From Neostapfia colusana (taxonomy: Eukaryota > Streptophyta > Magnoliopsida > Poales > Poaceae), in contig JASWHV010000009.1 in assembly GCA_030760725.1 (NCBI GenBank), forward strand, positions 111,797,854-111,861,853: DNA of 64,000 nt, read 5' to 3'. The number at the start of each line of letters is the position of its first letter. Positions within the stretch are counted from its first letter, which is position 1. Both the position numbers and the translations under genes were made by a program. The notes beneath the pieces are model-generated. The model saw only the letters and a program-made list of their open reading frames with translations, had not been told where the DNA came from and made no database searches. This document shows, in pieces, positions 1 through 11,100 of the stretch.

Positions 1-100
1 CGATGGCGCGCGCCGCCGTGGACTTGCCGGAACCCGGGTGGCCCTTCATCGCCACCACCACGGGCGGCGCCGGCCCTGGCCCTGGCCTCTCGCCCGCCAT
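1..100 (-). CDS. P-loop NTPase/kinase-like protein, 5' end only
   Basis: The ATG at 98-100 on the minus strand opens a frame that runs off the left edge of the window. The 33 visible residues are a Gly/Pro-rich leader followed by VVVAMKGHPGSGKST, a clear Walker A motif (GxxGxGKS/T) at about residues 19-27, then AARAI. A Walker A this close to the N-terminus, in the form GHPGSGKST, is typical of small kinase-like P-loop proteins (zeta/AAA_33 type) in plants. The substrate cannot be told from this fragment. The upstream GC-rich, TGGGCC-containing stretch at about 110-550 would be its promoter. The motif is seen directly; the family is inferred. Confidence 0.6.
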   Translation of the reverse strand, partial: MAGERPGPGPAPPVVVAMKGHPGSGKSTAARAI

Positions 101-947
101 AGAAGCGGGCGCCTCCCCTCCCTCCCTCCCTCCCGAGACAACCCTAAATCGTTTTCGTTTTTCCTGGCTCCTGTCCTGTCCTGCCCCCTCACCCCGAGCT
201 TCTGGCGCACACGCGCACCCTATTAATGGCGGAAGCCTCTACCCCCACTCCATCTGGGCACGCCGCGAGCAAAAAACCAGATGCGATCTACCCTCCTCCC
301 CCCACCCCCGTATTAGCAGACGAATCCGAAAACCTATCTAGTGGCGAGTGGCGACAGAGATTGTACCTGAGAAAGCGGAACAGGCGCAAGATTGTACCTG
401 AGAAAGCGACGGCCAACTCGACGGGCGACGGCCAACTCGACGGCGGGTCGTGGGGAAAACAGAGGATGCGAGGTGGGAGAGAAGATCTGGTGTGACAAAT
501 ATGGGCCTTCGTTTTCGGGATGGGCCGTCAGAAGTGGGAATGGGGTGGCATGCAGAGGCCTCTGCCGAGCAACCGTGCTGCATGTCGATCTGCCGAGCCC
601 ACCCCCATTTAGGCCACAGCCACAAACAGGATGCTGCAAGTCGATCTGCAGCAGCCACCAAAGCGGCCTCCTCCTACCCACGAACCAAGCGCACATTCAA
701 ACCGTACTCATCCTCTGTGCGTAAGCATATTTCATCAGCGACACTGAATCTCACTTCACAACACCAGATCTCGCTTTACTGCGATGTTCAACTACGGATA
801 AAACGTCTTAAATCGAACTCGGGTTTTCACAACACCCCCACAGGCGTATGTATATAGAGAGAGTTTTGCTACCTAGGATACAAAGCTGCTGCTGCTTATA
901 TATAGTTACAATCCTCCTCCACGGGGAGTTCATCTCATGGTTCTCGT
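101..947. other. Intergenic region, shared upstream/downstream spacer
   Basis: This spacer lies between the 5' end of the P-loop gene and the 3' end of the ML-domain gene. Its frames are low-complexity and overlap on all strands, and I see no convincing coding sequence. It contains two nested short direct repeats at 358-443 and, near 842-905, TA-rich sequence that may belong to the 3' UTR of the ML gene. Confidence 0.5.
358..443. repeat. Two adjacent short tandem duplications
   Basis: A 20-bp word (AGATTGTACCTGAGAAAGCG) occurs at 358-377 and 389-408. Directly after it a 19-bp word (GCGACGGCCAACTCGACGG) occurs at 406-424 and 425-443. Both pairs are exact. They lie about 260-340 bp upstream of the P-loop gene start, so they could alter promoter spacing. 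No function is visible. Confidence 0.8.
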
Positions 948-2553
948 TCAGCTGGAGGCCACGAACCCGATGCTGAACCCGAACGAGATGCAGCTCAGCT
1001 CCTCGCCCTTGTCTCCCTTCATCGTCATGGTGATAGTGTAAGAACCCTGCAACAGAAACGGCGGGTCAAAGGAATGGAATGGAATGGAATGGAATGCGGT
1101 CAGAAACAGCACAGCTCATACATAACCAAGGCATGTAATGTAAGGAGGGGTACGCAATCTGTCAGGTCTTCAGCAAAGGATCCGAAAAAAGAGCCCATCG
1201 TTTCAGAGTTTAGGAACAGAAGTACAAAAAAAAAATTGTTATACAGGCAGGGCGATGTAGAAAAGTCTTCTCACCGGTGGAGTGTACGACGGTAAGGTCT
1301 GCGAGTGGGCTATCACAAAGTCACCGTTTGCTGGACAGGTTGTCTCCTTACAGATGTCGTGAGTCTCCGAGTGGACCGGGATGGGGAAGATCACCCAGTA
1401 TTTAACATCGATAACCAGCTTACCCTCCTTAATCGGTCTATCTGGAAATACATGATACAGCATCAGCGTCCCTTTTTGCAAGGGTTGAAGGCGTGATACC
1501 GGTCTGACAGTCGAAAAACTTCAGATGTCCTATGAATAGGATGCTACGTATGGGTGCACTATCCTCAACGTATATACGCGTGTTCAAGAAAACATCAGCA
1601 AGACAGCAACCTATACTATTTGTCAATGGAATGTAGCACAGTAGCAGAACAGACCACTTGTTCTGTTGCAGTAGCAGTAGTTGGAATACGATGTCTGAGC
1701 AGATCAATTCAAGAGACATTACATCTTTCACAAAGACGTACATCATCCCCCCGTATCATGTTTTACTATGATCCCAATACATACAATACCAAGCAATGTT
1801 AAATACTTTCACACAGAGATTTATGCCAAGCCGTCATGGTTGTGGCGAGTGGATTTATATTCTTGCGAGTTACCTGTCACGCCTGATTGCTGCTATTTCC
1901 ACTGCATAGACAAAAGTGGATTGCTAGATGCAGAGGAAAGGACAAACTCAAGGCCAACTGCCCTCAAGGTACAGGTACTAGTAGCACTGCTAGCAGTGCA
2001 CACTCAAATGTTCTGGTAAAAAAAATTTCAGATAGAATCTTAGTGCCGCTACAAATTTAATTGACGAATTACTATTGTATGCATAATTATAAGTACCGCA
2101 TCGAATCCACTACAGCGCCCAACTACTCGTAAATAATCAGGAAGCATAAATAAACACAAAAAAAAGGGGGGGCGGGGAGGTGGCGTTAGTTGGATCTCTG
2201 AAACCTACCCGTGGAAGCTTTGACCTTGAATGTGGCGGGCTGGCCGGGAGCCACCGGATCGGGCACGATCTCCACCCCGCTCACCTTCACCGGGTAGTGC
2301 TTCCCCTTCTCTGCACGGCACACGGGTTACGAACGGGTGTTACTGCTTCGTGTAACTCCGTGAAGCCGTTCGGCTCACGAGCCCCAAAATAGAAGGGGGG
2401 ACTCGGGGAGTTTGGGGCGTGGGGAGAGGGGGGAGAGGGAGGAGGGAGGAGCTTACTGCAGTACTCGACGGAGGTGGCGGCTGAGGCCGCGGGGACGAGG
2501 CAGGCGACGGCGACGGCTGCGGCGGCGAGGAGCAGGCCCTGCTTGCTCGCCAT
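948..2553 (-). CDS. MD-2-related lipid-recognition (ML/NPC2-like) secreted protein
   Basis: Four coding exons (2457-2553, 2209-2310, 1275-1441, 948-1046), all with GT-AG introns, give a 154-residue protein, the normal length for plant NPC2-like proteins. Residues 1 to about 26 are a hydrophobic signal peptide ending AASA. The mature protein shows YCKKGKHYPVKVSGVEI, then KLVIDVKYW, HSETHDICKETTCP and a C-terminal SYTITMTMKG...CISFGFSIGF. The paired cysteines and beta-sandwich spacing are those of ML domains (phosphatidylglycerol/phosphatidylinositol transfer protein-like). Such proteins bind single lipid or sterol molecules in the secretory pathway or vacuole; the ligand here is unknown. The reading frame is continuous across all junctions. 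The start has a signal peptide directly behind it and lies just downstream of a TATA box. Confidence 0.9.
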
Positions 2554-2623
2554 GGTGGTGGTGGTTTGGTTTGGTTTGGGGGGAGGGACTGGTTTGTGAG
2601 GAAGTACATTTATCGGGGCGGGC

Positions 2624-2631
2624 TTTATAAA
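2624..2631 (-). promoter_or_regulatory. TATA box of the ML-domain gene
   Basis: On the minus strand TTTATAAA sits about 71 nt upstream of the ATG at 2553. This implies a transcription start near 2590-2600 and a 5' UTR of about 40 nt. The flanks are GC-rich, so the motif stands out. Confidence 0.6.
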
Positions 2632-2801
2632 AAGTCGGGGTGGGGGAAAAGAAGAAGTTTCGTGTGAGATTTTTTTCTTTCTGACCTGTGGGGCCACGAA
2701 AAAATCGTACTCTTGGGTGCTTTTGGTTGGAGTAAACCAATTACAGTGGTAACCTACAGTTATTATTTCAGGGATAATAATGAACCTACAGTAATCGGAT
2801 A

Positions 2802-2960
2802 CTCCCTCCGTTTCATAATATTTGACGCTGGTTAGTTTTAAAATGCAAGCAGCTTAATTTTCATTCTAAAACATACTTCTTCTGTTCTTAAATTAAACTA
2901 GATTTTTTTATTAAATGTATTTTTTATCATAACTATCAAAAATTAAATCAACAACTTTGG
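2802..2960. repeat. Stowaway-type MITE relic
   Basis: TA followed by CTCCCTCCGTTTCATAATA at 2800-2820 is the classic left terminus of grass Stowaway (Tc1/mariner-type) MITEs. The expected inverted right end is degraded, and the AT-rich body fades out by about 2960. It lies in the promoter spacer between the ML gene and the divergent chloroplast RNA-binding protein gene. Confidence 0.6.
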
Positions 2961-3283
2961 ACGGTTTCGTAAAAGAAAGAAAGAAAAAAAACTTTGGTCG
3001 GAGATTATCCTCGAGGAAGAAAAAAAAGGGGGAGGGTGGTGGTGATCTGCTTTTGTGATGGGCCCGATACAAAAAGGCTTGGTTAGGTAGGGTAGGCTGG
3101 ACGGGGAGGGACCGACCGACTCGTCGGTTCGCATCTGAAGGCCCATAAACGTATGGGCCCTAGGACTCGCGGCCCAATAGGCAGCGGATAAGACAGGGAG
3201 TTTATCGGCGGCGAGAGGCTGCACCGCTTCGCTGTCCGCCCTCTGGCTCCGACTCCGTCCGACGCGTCGTCGCTCCTCCCGCC

Positions 3284-4605
3284 ATGGCCGCCGCAGCCAT
3301 CGCCGCCTTCCGTCCTCTGCTCCATCCCGCGGCGAGCGGGAACGGGGCCCCAGTCCCTGTTCCTACCGTCCGGTTCCAGAGGCGCCTACACCGCCGGCGC
3401 GTCGGCCTCCGCCGCTCCGCGTCGCGTCCCGTCCTGCTCCCGCCCTCCGCTGCTGCTGCTGTTTCCGGGAAGGCCGCCCCCTCTTCGGACGGAGGAGAAC
3501 GCGAGGGGCGCCGCCTCGACGAAGGGAAAGAAGAAGAGGACGGAGGAGCGGAGGAGGAGGTCGTCGAGCCCCCGCCGCCGCCGCGCCCCCGCGAGGGGCA
3601 AGAGCCAGGCCGCCTCTTCGTCGGCAACCTCCCCTACACCATGACCTCCGCCGAGCTGGCCGAGGCCTTCTCCGAGGCCGGCACGGTCGACGACACTCAG
3701 GTACGTACCCGTCCGCCCGTCCGTCCGCCCGCGCGCCCGCAGCAGTTGAGTAGTAGTAGTAGTAGACCCCACACTCACGTTCTGTAACCGTACGTACGTT
3801 CCCCGCAGATGATCTACGACAAGGTCACCAACCGGAGCCGCGGCTTCGCCTTCGTCACCATGGCCACCGCCGAGGAGGCCGCCAACGCCGTACAGATGTT
3901 CGACGGCGCCGTACGTTCCTTCTCGTGCACGTAATCCCAATGTGATTCCAGTGTGATGTGTGTGCGTACGTGTCCTGACGAGAGACCCGACCTTGCTTTT
4001 CTGCATGTTGTTGTACCGACGAAAAAAAAAAAGCTGCTGGGAGGGAGGACGGCCAGGGTGAACTACCCGGAGGTGCCGAGGGGACGGGAGAGGGACGTCG
4101 TCCGGACGACGAGCGGCGGCGGCGGAGGACGCAGGCGCAGCCTCCGCGACGACGACGACGGCGGCGCGTACAAGGTGTACGCCGGCAACCTGGGGTGGGG
4201 CGTGCGCCGCGACGCGCTGAGGGCGGCGTTCGAGGGGCGGCCAGGCCTGGTGGGCGCCCGGGTCATCCTCGAGCGCGACACCGGCCGCTCCAGGGGGTTC
4301 GGCTTCGTGTCGTTCGGCACGGCCGACGACGCGCGGGCTGCGCTGCAGGCTATGGACGGAGTGGTACGTGACGTGTACTGCTGCACAGCCTGTCTTCATC
4401 TTCAACATTTGCTGGTGCTGTGTGTCAGTCCAATCATGCAGCTCCTTGAGATTGGCTAACTGCGACCACAGTAAACAAACAAACAAAAAAAAGGAAAAAA
4501 AACTCGAGCTTTCATGATGTATGTATTCTTCTGCAACGTACTACGCAGGAGCTGGAAGGGAGGCCGCTTCGACTTAGCATGGCGGAGCAGAACCCACCAG
4601 CTTAG
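3284..4605 (+). CDS. Chloroplast two-RRM ribonucleoprotein (cpRNP, 33-kDa type)
   Basis: Four coding exons (3284-3700, 3809-3910, 4034-4363, 4549-4605) encode 301 residues. The Ala/Arg/Pro-rich N-terminus to about residue 65 reads as a plastid transit peptide. An acidic linker (about 79-95) precedes RRM1 (about 110-187, RNP2 LFVGNL, RNP1 RGFAFVTM). A Gly/Arg/Asp-rich spacer follows, then RRM2 (about 219-296, RNP2 VYAGNL, RNP1 RGFGFVSF). The chain ends LRLSMAEQNPPA. Transit peptide, acidic region and two RRMs is the cpRNP layout. Known members stabilise, process and assist editing of plastid mRNAs. Every intron is GT-AG and keeps the frame. The gene is head-to-head with the ML-domain gene, about 730 bp apart. 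The exact paralogue (CP29, CP31 or CP33 group) is inferred from the layout. Confidence 0.9.
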
Positions 4606-4643
4606 CTGGGTCGTCGTCCCCACCTTCCGACGCGGCGGAGCAG

Positions 4644-4698
4644 GAAGAAGAAGAAGAAGAAGAAGAAGAAGAAGCCGCGTCAGTCGTCGTCGTCGTCG
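4644..4698 (+). repeat. Trinucleotide microsatellites in the cpRNP 3' UTR
   Basis: A run of about ten AAG/GAA triplets (4644-4673) is followed by a GTC/GTCGTC run (about 4682-4698), directly behind the stop codon at 4603-4605. They create long spurious frames on both strands. They are probably transcribed as part of the 3' UTR. Confidence 0.8.
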
Positions 4699-5084
4699 CG
4701 TCCGACGCAGAGACGGAAGAAGCCAGCCAGTACGTCGGAATCCTCTGAGAAGCAGATTTGGAAGGGAGCACGTTACAGACAACCTCAGCTTACTTACTTA
4801 CTAGTCACTACAGTACAAACCAAGGGTTGCAAATATGTTCAGATCCTGCTGTTCCGATCCGAAAATTTTTGACACGAGTGATGCTATAGTGAGGATTCAG
4901 CTAAAAAAATACAAATTTAGATATATATATATTTAGATACTGCATTTTCTGTTGTAATGTACTGTATTGTTCAACCCTTCTGCTGATGTAAAGTGAAGCA
5001 GATGTACTGTATTGTTCATCTCCCTGCTTACCTTACTTATGGGTACTGCTTATGCAGACGCGGGGCATGGTGTAACAGTAACTA
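4699..5084. other. Downstream sequence of the cpRNP gene
   Basis: This is AT-rich sequence with a direct repeat of the phrase ATGTACTGTATTGTTCA (about 4958 and 5002). It probably holds the 3' UTR and polyadenylation region. No coding sequence was recognised. Confidence 0.4.
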
Positions 5085-5878
5085 AACCGACCAGAGCCCT
5101 TGACCCCTGGGACATTCCTGATGCTGCAAGAAATTCAAACAAACACAACTAGAGCTCTTCATCCTCGGGACATCCTTGGTGTTGAGGAACACTCTGCAGC
5201 CAGTTTCAAATCAGGTTATTGCTGCTCCCAAGGACTACAGTAATGGCGATGGAAGTGGTGGTTGGTCATAGAAGTAAACCTACTTAAATACATGGTCCAA
5301 GCCCTGGGCCCTCCATCACTGACCATGATGCGAGTCGTCCACATCAGGTGGAGATAGATGAAATTACTGGTCAGTTTGGGGACGAGTTTGACATGGATTG
5401 TAGCGCGAGGTTGACCAAACCTGGGCAGCGGTTGATTGTAGCGTGAGGAGGGGTAAGGTGGACTGGGCAGCCAGGATCTGAGACCTTGCTCATCTTGGAA
5501 CTCGAGAGCATTGCTGATGTCGGTCTTGTTAGTTTACCTAATGCTGTGCTTGACCTGGCAGTGACACTCAACGGCAGGAAGGATGTCCCGCCATGGGAGC
5601 AACAACTGCAGAATTTGGTCATGGAGCTCGAACATTACCAAAGAAGGCATGACAAAGCGAGCGTCACTGATCGTTGTGAACAAGATAGACGAGGAGGGGG
5701 CTGATGAACTGTACGAGGAAGTGAAGAGGAGAGTGCAATGCGTTCTGGTATTTCCGATTTGTGCAATCTTGGGAGGAGGGGGTGCCATGATCTCGATCTG
5801 AGAGTTGGTCTAAGAAACCTTGTGGATGGTACCTTGGATCCACAGGGCATTGACTTGAGCAAAACTATTGTCAACTGA
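5085..5878 (+). pseudogene. Obg-family GTPase retro-pseudogene
   Basis: Pieces of an Obg (Spo0B-associated GTP-binding) protein appear in order on the plus strand but in changing frames. They are ALDPWDIPDA near 5090, VEIDEITGQFGDEF near 5345, RLTKPGQRLIVA near 5420, LLILELESIADVGLVSLPNA near 5487, NGRKDVPPWEQQ near 5572, then TKRASLIVVNKIDEEGADE near 5660 and DLRVGLRNLVDG near 5793. The frame ends at a stop at 5876-5878. An in-frame TGA follows LIVA, the Walker A GKST is lost behind PNA, part of the G domain is missing, and at least two frameshifts follow. No intron interrupts about 790 bp, which points to a processed copy. Living Obg proteins act in organelle ribosome assembly; this copy cannot. 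It is unlike its high-GC neighbours in codon use. Confidence 0.8.
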
Positions 5879-7000
5879 GGCTGCATCTTTCTCCCTTGAA
5901 ACATTCATGCAGTGAACTGTTTCATGAATTCTGCCCCTCAGCTCCAGAGGCTTAGATGCATTTTTCTTCTTCTTTTGATGCGACATTAGATCATTTATGA
6001 TTTGCCTGATTGCTGGATGATAATGAAGCAAAACATATACTTGATGCTACTGCCTACTGTTTCTTATTTATTGTTGTATAGCAATTTGTTTTTAACATAC
6101 AACTGAATGCAAAAAGGAATTGACAGGCAGAAATTGGAGCAAGTTGTTGGTGGTGCTGATGTACCAGTGTTGAAGGAACTCTGTTTGTCGCATTATATTC
6201 AGGCATGTAATGACAAGAGAGGACATCACGATCTTCTGCAAGCGGCAGTGAAAGAACGTGTAACCCCGCCATGAAATCTGCCAAATGAAAAAAAAAATCA
6301 GCTGTCAGATAAGCAAGTAAAGTACAGTGAATTAAGAAAGGGGAACAATTACAAGCCTAGTCCAGTTTTGACTGTTTCTTTAACATATTATGATCTTGAG
6401 CACTGGACAAATGTTCTCTCTCTCTATATATATCCAATCATCAATCGATCACATATATATATATGAACCGAGGTAGAAACAATACAAAGGGTGGAACCCT
6501 TTATTTCTGAGTGAACTAGCCATACATACACACCCGGGAACAAAGTGCATAGGGATGGAAGGCACCGGGAAGAGATGGTCCAATGTCAGAAAGAGTTCTT
6601 GCAAAATCGTGTCTGTATAATGCAAAGGAAGCTCTTTTATGGATTCTATGCCTTCTCTTTGCACGTTCTGTGCATCCTGTTACAGTTCTACGAATCGGTT
6701 TTGATCTTTAGTAAGGCTGAGAAGTATGTAAGTTTTAAAGGCTGTTTATGAATTGGATTTATTTTCTAGTTTGTTTAAAAGATAAAGTATGTTAGCAGTT
6801 GATCAAAAATATGTTTAGCTCTAGCGTTTTGACACCACTTGCACTACGGTTAGTGATGAGAAAAAAACCTTTAGATCTTTAATCAGCTAGAAGAGAAACA
6901 TGTAATCTAAAAACATGTCGACCCGCAGAATACTTTCTAGGAATTTAGGTGTGTAATTTCGAGCTAGTTAATTAAATTCAACGGTTTATGATCTTTCAAC
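5879..7000. other. Intergenic region
   Basis: AT-rich spacer with a CT/TA microsatellite near 6414-6465. The short frames have no recognisable domains. I see no gene. Confidence 0.5.
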
Positions 7001-7039
7001 AACAACGACAACAACAACAACCAAGCCTTTATCCCAAGC
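7001..7039 (-). mobile_element. 39-bp micro-insertion of a TTG-tailed retroposon
   Basis: Read on the minus strand this is GCTTGGGATAAAGGCTTGG followed by TTG repeats. It is the 3' end of a retroposon family whose 174-bp copy lies at 52652-52825. The 13-bp word ATGATCTTTCAAC occurs exactly on both sides (6988-7000 and 7040-7052), so it is a target-site duplication. Almost the whole element was lost by 5' truncation at insertion. The family looks like an Au-type SINE or the tail of an RTE-class LINE. Confidence 0.75.
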
Positions 7040-7052
7040 ATGATCTTTCAAC

Positions 7053-7240
7053 AAATGACAGAAAATTAATATAATAAGCAAGCTAGATGATGTTATTTTA
7101 CTCTCAGTCTTGGAAAAGGTCAACTTGAAAACAGCAACGAGAGGGCTAGTGGCCTATCCACAAGATATACGGTAGCACCTCCCTTGGTTTCTTACCCAAC
7201 ACAGCACAGATGTAAAGGACTTTTTTTCATGAACCGCGCA
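7053..7240. other. Spacer before the minisatellite
   Basis: Short AT-rich unique sequence with no gene or repeat recognised. Confidence 0.4.
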
Positions 7241-7446
7241 CCAATCTTGCGGTGGGATGAGCACATTGATAAAAGCATTGTCATCTCTAACTGGATCAGT
7301 TAGCAGCATACCAATCTTGTGGTGGATGAGCACATTGATAAAGCATTGTCATCTCTAACTGGATCAGTTAGCAGCATACCAATCTTGTGGTGGATGAGCA
7401 CATTGATAAAGCATTGTCATCTCTAACTGGATCAGTTAGCAGCATG
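7241..7446. repeat. Three-copy minisatellite, 68-70 bp unit
   Basis: The unit starting CCAATCTTG(C/T)GGTGG and ending AGTTAGCAGCAT is repeated at 7241, 7311 and 7379. Copies two and three are nearly identical. Copy one has two single-base insertions. Each unit carries the small palindrome AACTGGATCAGTT. The array lies about 670 bp downstream of the EIN2 stop codon. Confidence 0.9.
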
Positions 7447-8115
7447 TCGGCTCCTGCTCTACAAACGGGTGAGGAGTCTGCAGTAGTAGAAGAACGGGTC
7501 AGCTAGTGAGACGAGGTAGCTTTATTTCGCTTCATTTTTCTATCAGCTGTAGATGCCTGTAACGCAGAAACGGAAAAGTTCATTTTATTTTCTGAAAAAA
7601 AGTCCTGAGATTGTAGAGAGCAGAAGTTCCCTGCAATCTTCGGGTTGGGAACTTGCGATTGGTGCCGCATGGAAATGGAAGGGAGAGTGGTGATACGTGT
7701 GCTGATAAAACTGTGTTTCGATTGGGATGCATCAGTGAACGGAAGGCCAGCTGGTAAAGCAGCGGCATCTACGTAGCAGAGGATACTGGTTCCTCCAGTA
7801 TCTGGAGCATGAGTGTTCATTCATTCAGAAGGCCAAGTAGAAGCAAGGCAGTGGATATGTGACCCCAATGCCTTGCATGCTTGTCGCAGGGAGGAACATA
7901 TAGTGCAACAAAACTTGGGAGGCCCCCAAATAGGGTTTAACCGGTTAACCTGCAATTTACAATGGCGCATCAGTCAGCATACTACACTCCTTGCACTACA
8001 TTTTATCTGTTCTTCTTCACACATACACAGTTGCACTTACACAGCATCACATCCAGAAGAAACTGGTGGAAGGGAGAACAACTGTTCCCTAAACCGTCAG
8101 TTGATGTCCAGGCTT
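7447..8115. other. EIN2 downstream region
   Basis: This is the probable 3' UTR and terminator region of EIN2, which is read leftwards. The overlapping frames seen here on both strands show no domains. Confidence 0.4.
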
Positions 8116-11100
8116 CTACTGCCCCTTGTTCGCGAGCCTCCGCTTGTACCGCTTGAGCACAGAAGCCAGGTTCTCCTTGCCCTTGGGGAAGGCCACGTCT
8201 CCTGCTGCCGTGCCGCTCCTGCCCTTGCGTCCTGAGACGGCGGCCTCCACGTCCTTGATCATCTCCAACACCATGGCAGCAGTCGTGTAGGTGCCCCGGA
8301 TAGGCGTGGGAACGGGACGACCACCTGTGGTTGATATCCCACTGTGTGGTGCTGGATCGCTGAGCGCTCTAACGTCTTTCTGAAGGCAGACACATATCGT
8401 CGGGGCGGTCCGAGGCTTGGAGAATGCAGGATCTAGGATTCCCTGCATAAGATCAAGTGACACAAGAATCAGCAAAATTAACCAACCTTACACACCAGTA
8501 ATGAACTATTGCAGGGTATGCAGCTAAGCTTTTTTTTTCTTTTTTGGTTCAGGAATACGGTAACTCACCTGAAGCCGGTTCAGAACATAAGTGTACTTGC
8601 CCCAGAGTTCCGGCCTGTTTTCCACAAGAGACATGTCTAGCACCCGGCGGATGCACCAAACACCAAAGCTGACAACAAGGGGGGTGCGCCAAACACAGCC
8701 CTCCCCGCAGTTTGGCAGTGCACGCGTGTACTGGGTGTCGTCCGCCTGATTGGAAGATGGTTGCTGAAAATCACACTGCGGTAGCTGATTCTCAGTGTTT
8801 GCTTGCAGCGCCGACCTCTCTGCTGCAGCAACCTGATCGATTAGATCTTCGTCACAGCCACCATTTTGCTTGAACAGACACCCTGACCCCTCTAGCTTTA
8901 GGAGCTCCAGAATGCAAAACCTGAGGGACTGCAGCAGCCTTGTTTCAGACTCCTTGTAAGAGGAATCATCATTCACCGTGCCGCCTGATAGATTGAAGTC
9001 ACCTTTACTGAGCTCTGCGCTCGACACACCAAACAGCTGCTCGAATGGCTGCTTAGCCCAAAGGGATCTAGCACTTGGGTTCATGCTCGACTGTGCCAAG
9101 AAGATATCACTCTGGAGCTTAGGAGGAGGAAGCTCATCAAATGCCAGTGGAGCTGCTGGTCTAGCTGTTGAGTTTGCATATTGAGATCTATCTGATGCCA
9201 GCCTGCTTAGGTACGACTGGGGTCCAGTGACACCACCTAATTTTGCCTCATTCAACAGTGCGGTTCTGCTTGCAGCGATTAGTGCAGATATGTCAGGTGA
9301 GCTGTGGTACTTCTTTGAGTAAGCAGATGAACCAGCATTTTCACTCCCGTCAGCAGTAGAAGGATCATAATAGGATCTTTCTGCCATCACTGAGCCTATG
9401 CGAGATGTTGCTGCCATCTGTGGACTAGTACCGCCCAGTGAAGCAAGCAAATTTTGGCTGCGAGCATGCATCATTGAATCAGCATAGGTTGAGGCAGCGG
9501 ATGTAGATGATTTCGGTAGCCGCTGTGGGTCTAGCGACATGCTAGAGTAAGTATTACGACTGGTATTCATCTGTTTCAAGTAAGATGCAAGCTGATAGCC
9601 ATGGATTGTTGCGGGCTGGTATAAACGATTATTGTCCGAGTAAGATGGTGCACCAAAATTTGAATTCAGTCTTGCACTTTCCTCGAGTAGGCTGTTGCTT
9701 GAATTCTGCATCTGTGAATTTGGTAACTGTAAGCCCTGAGACCAGGTTGACGACCCCATGTTCGCGCCCCTCTGAAGCCCGTATGTCATGTCCAAGTTTG
9801 GCATCTCATCCTTAGGGGACATAAGGTCCCTTGAGCTTGACAAGAAACCTGACCCTCGCATCGTGTCCCTCAGCAGTGTGCTCTTAGAGACTTCGGTAGG
9901 TTGATTATCTGTTCTTCCAGCTGAGCTAGGTGCTCTAAGGTCTAGCCCAAGTAACATATCAAATTTTTTAGTGCTGGCTTCTTGAGTAAGCTTACCATGA
10001 TAATCAAATAGATGCCCCCAGAACTCATCAAGAATGGCAGCTAGCTGCCTCCTAGCTGCACGGCCCAAACCGGATAACCTCGAGAGACTCCTGTTGCCAT
10101 TGCCTGCATCTGAGCCTTTCCCCCTGCTGAAGGTAAGGGATGGTGGGCCATCATCAGACCCACAAGGAGGATTGTTACTGATAGTTGATTTCTCAGACTC
10201 TAAAACACGTGGATGTTCTTTGTTCTCCTCTGCTAAAACATCTGTCTCGACCAAAACATCCCTTTTAGTTGTGATACTAGAGTCCATACTTTCTCCTTTA
10301 CTTTCCTCTATCACAGTAGAAGCAGAAACCTTCTCCAAAGGCTCTGGCCAGTTGACTGTAACTAGTGATTTCGACTCTTCTGGAGTCAATGATGGAGAGG
10401 GGCAGGTTTCAGGAGCAGTGGATACATAAACAGTAGACCGTTGATACTCATGGTCAGATTCTACAGCAGTGTCAGAAGTATCAACGTATCCTTCCATGGC
10501 TGATTTTGGATGACTGTCAGATAGATCCCTGCGAGAAGGCTCAACATCTGATCTCTGATCTTCCTCATATGTAATATTGTCTTTTTTAGCCTCTTCCCTT
10601 CCCAGAGGAGTACTCAAGAGGTCTCTTTGAGAAGGCACAGGCCATTCCTGGGATTTGGGTTCATGACTTCCTGATTTTAATGGTGTAACAGCCAGGTACA
10701 ATGAAAAGGCAACAGATCCACAAGCCACCAGAAGGAGAACATTATATGGGAGTACAATGGGACTTCCAGTATTCCCTTTCAGATTGTTTATCCAGCCACT
10801 GTCACCAAACAACATTTCCACCACAAATATGATGTTTGAAAACAGCATAAGGAGAAATGCAAGAAATGCCAATATCTCCAGGTGCAAAGACACTTTATGG
10901 GCACCCATTAGTGATCTTGATGAAGCAACACGAAAAATAGGGATGACTGATGACGGAAGGAGTATTGCCTGAACAATCTGGCAAATAATTAGTAATTGGT
11001 ATATCCCTTCAGCACCTGCGACCTTTGCCCAGTAAAGAGCTGGGATTATGGCAAAAACCTTCAACAAGACATGATGCCACGAAATTGGAATGTTTATCCC

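Noticed and set aside
3386..4486. A 366-codon minus-strand frame
   Set aside because: It lies antisense over the cpRNP exons and introns and reflects their GC-rich codons; it has no domain.
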